Assembly (NCBI RefSeq): GCF_006475605.1
Contig: NZ_SSBC01000010.1
Span: forward strand, 868,001-932,000
DNA: 64,000 bases
Source of the DNA: Asticcacaulis tiandongensis
GTDB taxonomy: Bacteria > Pseudomonadota > Alphaproteobacteria > Caulobacterales > Caulobacteraceae
Direction: 5' to 3'
Below are positions 57,669 to 64,000 of this stretch, piece by piece; position 1 is the stretch's first letter; each line of letters begins with the position of its first letter. The notes under the pieces were generated by a model. It had not been told where the DNA came from and did no database searches. It worked only from the letters and a program-made list of their open reading frames with translations. A program made the position numbers and the translations under genes.

Positions 57669-58022
57669 CTACACAAGTGTCTGGGTATCGGTTGACGTCT
57701 TGTTAGGCTTCTTAACCCGTGGATGATCGGAATTACTCTTGGAATAACGGTCATTATCAATGCCCTCGCCTTCCTTGGCGGGCGGCTCCTGCCGGTCGTC
57801 CTTCACTGGCACATCCCTCACAGGCCCACCCTGACCGGTCTTGTCTGCCCGATCTGCAGCCCTTTCCTCAGCTGTAGGCGCAACCTGATCACTTTTAAGC
57901 GGCACATCTCTTACGGGACCCGCATCACCAGAAGCCTGAGGCTTTTTAACCTCTGCCTCAGGACGATCCGCCTTCAGCGGAACGTCTCTTACCGGGCCCG
58001 TACCATTTTCCTTATCAACCAT
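57669..58022 (-). CDS. Disordered protein with three GPVRDVP repeats
   Basis: 117 residues, no cysteine, tryptophan, membrane segment or signal peptide. The nine-residue motif GPVRDVPLK occurs at about residues 9-17 and 35-43, with GPVRDVPVK at 66-74, each followed by an acidic residue pair and separated by 17 to 22 charged, low-complexity residues. The rest is Lys/Asp/Glu/Pro-rich, so it is probably unfolded on its own; the motif looks like a repeated short binding site. It starts two bases after the gene upstream. I recognise no family. Confidence 0.7.
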   Translation of the reverse strand: MVDKENGTGPVRDVPLKADRPEAEVKKPQASGDAGPVRDVPLKSDQVAPTAEERAADRADKTGQGGPVRDVPVKDDRQEPPAKEGEGIDNDRYSKSNSDHPRVKKPNKTSTDTQTLV

Positions 58023-58024
58023 GT

Positions 58025-58222
58025 TTATGCCTCCTCGGGCGCCGGACGCTCAGGCGGCCCCTTTTTATTTACATCCTGCGGTAAAGGTTCCTGATCATGC
58101 ACCGGCTTCGGTGGACGGGAACGGGCAAATTGCGCCTCAATATGACCGCGATCACCACCATCTCCACGGCGTTCAGGGCGATTGCGTTCCTGTGTCGGGG
58201 TATTGCTACCTTTTTTCGGCAT
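58025..58222 (-). CDS. Small charged disordered protein
   Basis: 65 residues from the ATG at 58222 (MPKKGSNTPTQERNRPERRG), with GGAGCGTGAAG before it. The protein is mostly Arg, Pro, Glu and Gly with no hydrophobic core, ending ERPAPEEA. It forms a two-gene operon with the GPVRDVP protein, two bases apart. The terminator-like hairpin at 58255-58294 lies about 33 bases upstream. Function unknown. Confidence 0.65.
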   Translation of the reverse strand: MPKKGSNTPTQERNRPERRGDGGDRGHIEAQFARSRPPKPVHDQEPLPQDVNKKGPPERPAPEEA

Positions 58223-58254
58223 CTTCACGCTCCATTGATTCAAGACAAAAAAAT

Positions 58255-58294
58255 GACCGGCCCGGATTGCTTTGCACGGCAGCCCGAACCGGTC
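58255..58294 (-). promoter_or_regulatory. Terminator-like hairpin in the leader of the small-protein operon
   Basis: GACCGG...CCGG pairs with CCCG...CCGGTC; on the minus strand it reads GACCGGTTCGGGC...CCGGGCCGGTC then ATTTTTTTG. No gene lies upstream on that strand, so it may be an attenuator or end an unseen small RNA. Confidence 0.6.
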
Positions 58295-58584
58295 TTTTGC
58301 TTTTCAACACCATCACCAAATCAATGATCTGGCACCAAACGCCTTAGCGCTTGTTACAATTCCCTTCTGAGGATTTGCTGCATGTTTAAAAGCAAAGGCT
58401 TTTCTCATGACAATTTCAGTATGTCTCACCTCACATCAAAAGCCGCTAGGGCTTAAGGGAAATCAAACTAAGGAAAGCATCAAGACTGGCTTTTAGCGCT
58501 TTTTACGTCCACACCCCGTCCTGCCCCGCTGATATTTTGCTTTAGTGAGCGCCGGATAGACGCTTACCTGCAGGAGGCTTGACC
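58295..58584. other. Gap between divergent small-protein genes
   Basis: It must hold the promoters of the minus-strand disordered-protein operon and of the plus-strand DUF6496 gene. I see no gene. An AGGAGG site close to its end belongs to the DUF6496 gene. Confidence 0.5.
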
Positions 58585-58797
58585 ATGCCTAAACAAACGC
58601 CTGAACAAAAAGACATCATCGAAGACGTCATGAGTGACTTCAAAGAGGGCGATCTTGAAACCAGTGCCGGTAAAAAAGTCAGGAAACGTAACCAGGCCAT
58701 CGCCATTGCCCTGAGCGAAGCCGGTGCCTCGAAGGACAACACACCCGCTGAAAACAAAAAGCGGCTGAAAAAGACTCGCGCGAAGAAAAAGCAATAG
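58585..58797 (+). CDS. DUF6496-like small protein
   Basis: 70 residues from the ATG at 58585, seven bases after a perfect AGGAGG. It starts MPKQTPEQKDIIEDVM, contains SAGKKVRKRNQAIAIALSEAG and ends in a Lys/Arg-rich tail (KKRLKKTRAKKKQ). The AIAIALSEAG pattern is typical of DUF6496 proteins, which may bind nucleic acid. It follows a promoter region and is not obviously part of an operon. Confidence 0.8.
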   Translation: MPKQTPEQKDIIEDVMSDFKEGDLETSAGKKVRKRNQAIAIALSEAGASKDNTPAENKKRLKKTRAKKKQ

Positions 58798-58808
58798 CCA
58801 CCTTTATT

Positions 58809-58866
58809 CCTCCCTGCCTTTGGCGGGGAGGGGGACCGCCGCGATGAAATCGCGGGGGTGGTGGGG
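58809..58866. repeat. Family A double-hairpin repeat
   Basis: CTCCCTGCCTTTGGCGGGGAGG, then CCGCGATGAAATCGCGG, then GGTGGTGGGG. It is nearly identical to the copy at 36059-36117, about 22 kb away. Confidence 0.75.
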
Positions 58867-58983
58867 TTTCTTACTTAGCGCCCCTCCCCCACCCTCCCGC
58901 TTTGTGTCACACGCCCGCTTTGCTCCCAAAACGTCCCAATCCGCCTTGACCTTATTTCCCCATAGCCTACAATTGCGCCCGTT

Positions 58984-59087
58984 CACCGGAGTGTCCGCAG
59001 GCTGATGCGGACTGAGACTGGGCGTTTAGACGCTTCGCCCTAAAACCGTCGAACCTGATCCGGGTCATGCCGGCGAAGGGAGTGGAG
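58984..59087 (+). promoter_or_regulatory. TPP riboswitch upstream of thiC
   Basis: The THI-box core is present: GGAGTG, then a P3 hairpin TCCGCAG...CTGATGCGGA, CTGAGACTGGG, and the second conserved block ACCTGATCCGGGTCATGCCGG followed by CGAAGGGAGTGG (split). It lies about 94 bases before the thiC start and should reduce thiC expression when thiamine pyrophosphate is abundant, probably at translation. Confidence 0.95.
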
Positions 59088-59138
59088 TTCAGGCCCGATC
59101 TGCGCATCAAATCCGCATTCGGGAACCCAAAGCCATAA

Positions 59139-61033
<1,895 letters not shown>

Positions 61034-61034
<1 letters not shown>

Positions 61035-61169
61035 CAGGGCCTCAGGCCCTGCACCCGATTGCCCCGAGGTGTGAAACCTCTACCGTAACGGAGGGGGCGC
61101 TTCCTCTTTATAAGCAAAGAAAAGCGCCACCTGCCTCAGGTCTAACGGGTGCAGGGTCCGTGACCCTGC
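61034..61169. repeat. Family B paired inverted repeat (copy 3)
   Basis: The left arm is GCAGGGCCTCAGGCCCTGC then ACCCGATTGCCCCGAGG; the right arm is inverted (ACGGGTGCAGGG...ACCCTGC). Both ends begin at stop codons: TAGCAGGG at the end of thiC and, on the minus strand, TAGCAGGG at the end of the response regulator gene. Confidence 0.85.
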
Positions 61170-62626
61170 TACCCCGCTTCCTTCACCATGCCCTCAAGGC
61201 CGCAATCACGCACCTTGCGATAGAGCGTTGACCGCCCGATCCCCAGACGCCGCGCCACCTCGGACATATGGCCCGCATAGACCCCGATGGCGTGCTCAAT
61301 CAGGTCACGCTCGATATCTTCTAACTTACGCAGATGCCCCGCCTGATCGAGGATACGCACCGGCTGATCCTCAAGCTGAGCGGTCGCTTCCCGTTGCTCA
61401 CTGATCACGGCAGGCTCGACGGCTTGCGCCACCGGCACCGGCACCGGCTGACTGACGCCACTGATGGCCGGAAAATCAAACGGTTGCAGATAGGGCGAAT
61501 CCGCCAGAATAATCGCGCGATAAACCGTATTCTCAAGCTGACGCACATTGCCGGGCCAGTCATAGGCCGACAACTGCTGCATAGCCTCAGGGGCAACCCC
61601 GCTAACGCGCTTGCCTTCCTCGACATTGAAGCGACGAATAAAATGCTCGATCAGCGCCGGAATATCCTCACGCCGTTCACGCAATGACGGCGCTTCAATC
61701 GGGAAGACATTCAACCGGTAAAACAAATCTTCGCGGAACCGCCCCGCCTCGACCTGTTCCGCCAGATTACGGTTGGTCGCCGAAATAATACGCACATCGA
61801 CCTTGACCGGACGCTTCGACCCCACCGGATCGATCTCGCCTTCCTGCAACGCCCTGAGCAGTTTGACCTGCATATCGAGCGGCAACTCCCCGACTTCATC
61901 AAGGAAAAGCGTACCGCCATTAGCCTCCTGAAACTTGCCCAGATGCTTGTCAGACGCGCCGGTGAACGAGCCTTTTTCGTGCCCGAACAGGATGGATTCC
62001 ACCAGATTTTCCGGTAGAGCGCCACAGTTGACGGCAACAAAAGGCTTACCCGCACGTTCGCTTGAGCCCTGAATGGCGCGCGCGATCAGTTCCTTACCGA
62101 CCCCGCTTTCCCCTAGGATCAATACCGGAATATTCGACTTCGCCGCTCGTTCCCCCAGACGCCGCACCATCATCATGGTGCCCGAAGTGCCCACCAGATC
62201 GTCAAAACCGATGCGGTTGGTCGCCTGCTTCTTGAGCCGTGTCACTTCCTTGCTCAGATCACCCATCTGCAAGGCATTGCGCACACTGACCAGAATACGT
62301 TCGGGCGATGCGGGCTTGACGAAGAAATCCTGCGCCCCGGCCTGCATGGCCTTAACCACCGTGTCGATGCCGCCATTGCCAGTCAGCACCACCACCGGCG
62401 TTCGAATACCTGCCGCACGTATATCTTTCAGCGTATCGATGCCTGACTGACCCGGCATCACCAGATCGAGAATAACCGCATCAATCCCTGAGGTTGTCGA
62501 CAGCCGCTCAAAGGCTTCCGGCCCGTTTTCCGTATGCAGGACATAGAACCCCTCACGCTCCAGCACAGCCTGTATCAGCCGCCTTTGCGTCGGATCATCG
62601 TCACAGATCAGGATTGTCTTCGCCAT
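61169..62626 (-). CDS. NtrC-type sigma-54-dependent response regulator
   Basis: 485 residues. Receiver domain (1-120) with acidic pocket CDDDP, phospho-Asp near residue 54 in ILDLVMP and Lys in FVKPAS. AAA+ domain (about 140-370) with Walker A GESGVGKE, the sigma-54 contact loop as GSFTGA rather than GAFTGA, and Walker B GGTLFLDEV. Fis-type HTH near the C-terminus (EVARRLGIGRSTLYRKV). The layout resembles Caulobacter TacA, a stalk-biogenesis regulator; that is only a possibility. No kinase is nearby. Confidence 0.9.
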   Translation of the reverse strand: MAKTILICDDDPTQRRLIQAVLEREGFYVLHTENGPEAFERLSTTSGIDAVILDLVMPGQSGIDTLKDIRAAGIRTPVVVLTGNGGIDTVVKAMQAGAQDFFVKPASPERILVSVRNALQMGDLSKEVTRLKKQATNRIGFDDLVGTSGTMMMVRRLGERAAKSNIPVLILGESGVGKELIARAIQGSSERAGKPFVAVNCGALPENLVESILFGHEKGSFTGASDKHLGKFQEANGGTLFLDEVGELPLDMQVKLLRALQEGEIDPVGSKRPVKVDVRIISATNRNLAEQVEAGRFREDLFYRLNVFPIEAPSLRERREDIPALIEHFIRRFNVEEGKRVSGVAPEAMQQLSAYDWPGNVRQLENTVYRAIILADSPYLQPFDFPAISGVSQPVPVPVAQAVEPAVISEQREATAQLEDQPVRILDQAGHLRKLEDIERDLIEHAIGVYAGHMSEVARRLGIGRSTLYRKVRDCGLEGMVKEAG

Positions 62627-62723
62627 TTGCCCACCATCTCAATATCGGCCTATTTTGAGACAGCTTTAGGCGAATGAAGTGAAAATCCGGTGTAGAGTAA
62701 TGGTTAATGTCCCGTTTCCGAAC

Positions 62724-62765
62724 GCAGGGCCTCAGGCCCTGCACCCGTTTGCCCCGAGGCAGATA
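62724..62765. repeat. Single family B arm
   Basis: GCAGGGCCTCAGGCCCTGC then ACCCGTTTGCCCCGAGG, like the left arm of the paired copies. No inverted partner is found before the next repeat. Confidence 0.75.
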
Positions 62766-62781
62766 ACACTTGCCATCCCTT

Positions 62782-62844
62782 CTCCTCCCTATGCGCAAGC
62801 ATGGGGAGGTGGATTTTTTGCGTATGCAAAAAAGACGGAGGGGT
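62782..62844. repeat. Family A double-hairpin repeat
   Basis: CTCCTCCCTATGC...GCATGGGGAGGTGG, then a variable hairpin TTTTTTGCGTATGCAAAAAA, then GACGGAGGGGTAC. It lies just after the GH27 gene. Confidence 0.7.
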
Positions 62845-62860
62845 ACTTCAGCCTCAGCCC

Positions 62861-64000
62861 CTACAACTTCTTAGGCGTAAGGCGCACCATGATCACCCCA
62901 TGCGAGGCCACCGTACCGCCATAGCTTCCGGCGACATTCCTTGTCACCTTCTTCGACCACAGGTCTTTCACCTCGGCCTTCAGGCCCGCGGGCAGATTAA
63001 GCTGTTCCCACGTCACGCGCATGTCTTTTGCTTCGGCTGAACGGTTGAACAACACCACCGCATAGTCACCGCCCTTTAACGGACGCGCCCATATCTCCAG
63101 ATCGCCGTCCTTGTGGATACGACGGCCCTGAACCCCCAGCACATCCTGATCAACGGCAATGACGTCCTTATTGGTCAGGATACGCAGCGTGTCGGCATCC
63201 ATATTGGCCATGTCATTACCGGCAATCAGCGGCGCGGCCAGAATGGCCCACAGACTGAAATGCGATTCATATTCGGTGACCGTCATGCCGCCATTGCCGA
63301 CCTCAAGCATGTCAGGGTCATTCCAGCGATTCGGGCCGGAATAGCGCCACAGTTCGACCTGCTTATCGAGGATATTGGTCATGCCGATCGAATGGCCCTG
63401 CTGCCCTTCCCAGGCATCAAAGATATCACCGGTCGTGCGCCACATATGTCCCGCCTTATGCGCCCAGGCGGACGGGTTGTTGTCACCCCACTCACAGATA
63501 CTCAGCACAATGTCCCGTCCCGACGCCCTCAGCGCCTTGGCCATGATCGTATAGGCCGCCTCGGCATTGCGCGTGCCGGTATAGCACCAGTCATATTTCA
63601 GATAATCGACGCCCCATTCGGCATATTGCCGCGCATCCTGAAACTCATAACCCGCACTGCCCGGACGACCGGCGCAGGTCAGGACACCGGCATCGGAATA
63701 AAGCCCGAACTTCAGCCCCTTTGAATGCACATAATCGACCAGCGACTTGATCCCCGAAGGGAAACGCACCGGATCGGCCTGAATGTTGCCCTTTTCATCA
63801 CGATGGCTCTGCCAGCAATCGTCAATGACAATATACTGATAACCGGCGTCCTTCAGTCCCGAAGAAGCCATGGCATCAGCCTGCTTGCGGATCAGTTCCT
63901 CGCTGATATCGCATTTATATTTGTTCCATGAATTCCAGCCCATCGGCGGCGCCGATGCCAGATCGGGCTTCGGGGCCTCAAGCTTCAGGCTTTCATGCGC
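62861..64000 (-). CDS. Alpha-galactosidase, GH27 (5' end beyond the window)
   Basis: 380 codons are visible and the start is off the right edge; the reading frame is open to position 64000, with about 19 residues before PPMGWNSWNK. GH27 motifs: nucleophile Asp in YLKYDWCYTG and acid/base Asp in RWNDPDML, plus a C-terminal antiparallel beta-domain. It would remove terminal alpha-1,6-galactose from galactomannan or raffinose-type sugars. The missing start should encode a signal peptide. Confidence 0.93.
   Translation of the reverse strand, partial: AHESLKLEAPKPDLASAPPMGWNSWNKYKCDISEELIRKQADAMASSGLKDAGYQYIVIDDCWQSHRDEKGNIQADPVRFPSGIKSLVDYVHSKGLKFGLYSDAGVLTCAGRPGSAGYEFQDARQYAEWGVDYLKYDWCYTGTRNAEAAYTIMAKALRASGRDIVLSICEWGDNNPSAWAHKAGHMWRTTGDIFDAWEGQQGHSIGMTNILDKQVELWRYSGPNRWNDPDMLEVGNGGMTVTEYESHFSLWAILAAPLIAGNDMANMDADTLRILTNKDVIAVDQDVLGVQGRRIHKDGDLEIWARPLKGGDYAVVLFNRSAEAKDMRVTWEQLNLPAGLKAEVKDLWSKKVTRNVAGSYGGTVASHGVIMVRLTPKKL

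Overview
The window looks like chromosomal DNA of a Caulobacteraceae-type alphaproteobacterium, perhaps Asticcacaulis or a relative. Four things point that way: a tRNA-His with A73 and no templated G-1 (a trait of a branch of Alphaproteobacteria), the str-S10-spc-alpha order with adk after secY and no rpmJ or infA, TonB/ExbBD systems beside many polysaccharide-degrading enzymes, and a TPP-riboswitch-controlled thiC. This assignment is an inference from gene content; no 16S rRNA gene is present.

Layout. 1-5.7 kb (minus strand): a truncated FAD oxidoreductase, tRNA-His, and a TonB block read exbB, exbD, tonB, a second tonB, an M48 lipoprotein protease and a small unanchored TonB-C protein, with terminators between units. 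6.5-36 kb is an accessory and housekeeping mosaic: phasin plus 3-hydroxybutyrate dehydrogenase (polyhydroxybutyrate metabolism); scattered carbohydrate genes (GH43, rhamnogalacturonan acetylesterase, NodB-type deacetylase, a GH2 protein whose catalytic glutamates appear lost); an Atm1-like exporter; a MerC-family protein behind a Zur-like box; a GT39-type glycosyltransferase; an entericidin-like lipoprotein; tandem DUF2061 genes with a Fur-like box; a structured noncoding RNA candidate before a PhoH-family gene; dusA; tandem DUF805 genes; rarA; an HtrA-type lipoprotein protease; and a phosphodiesterase.

36.3-57.2 kb is the ribosomal super-cluster on the minus strand, from rpsL down to rplQ. 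It covers S12, S7, EF-G, EF-Tu, the S10 operon, the spc operon with secY-adk, and the alpha operon. It is interrupted by an acetyltransferase gene between tuf and rpsJ. Stem-loops, several with the form of Rho-independent terminators, lie in gaps where an uninterrupted operon would be expected (L30/L15, L15/SecY, RpoA/L17).

57.6-64 kb: a two-gene operon of small disordered proteins, one with three copies of a GPVRDVP motif, preceded by a terminator-like hairpin; a DUF6496 protein; TPP riboswitch and thiC; a sigma-54-dependent response regulator; and a GH27 alpha-galactosidase cut by the window edge.

Two dispersed intergenic repeat families run through the window. Family A is a double-hairpin element with about nine copies. 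Family B is a paired, inverted GCAGGG...CCCTGC element with three paired copies and one single half; four of its ends begin exactly at stop codons. The least explained items are the GPVRDVP protein operon, the RNA before phoH, the inactive-looking GH2 protein, family B and the segmented ribosomal operons.
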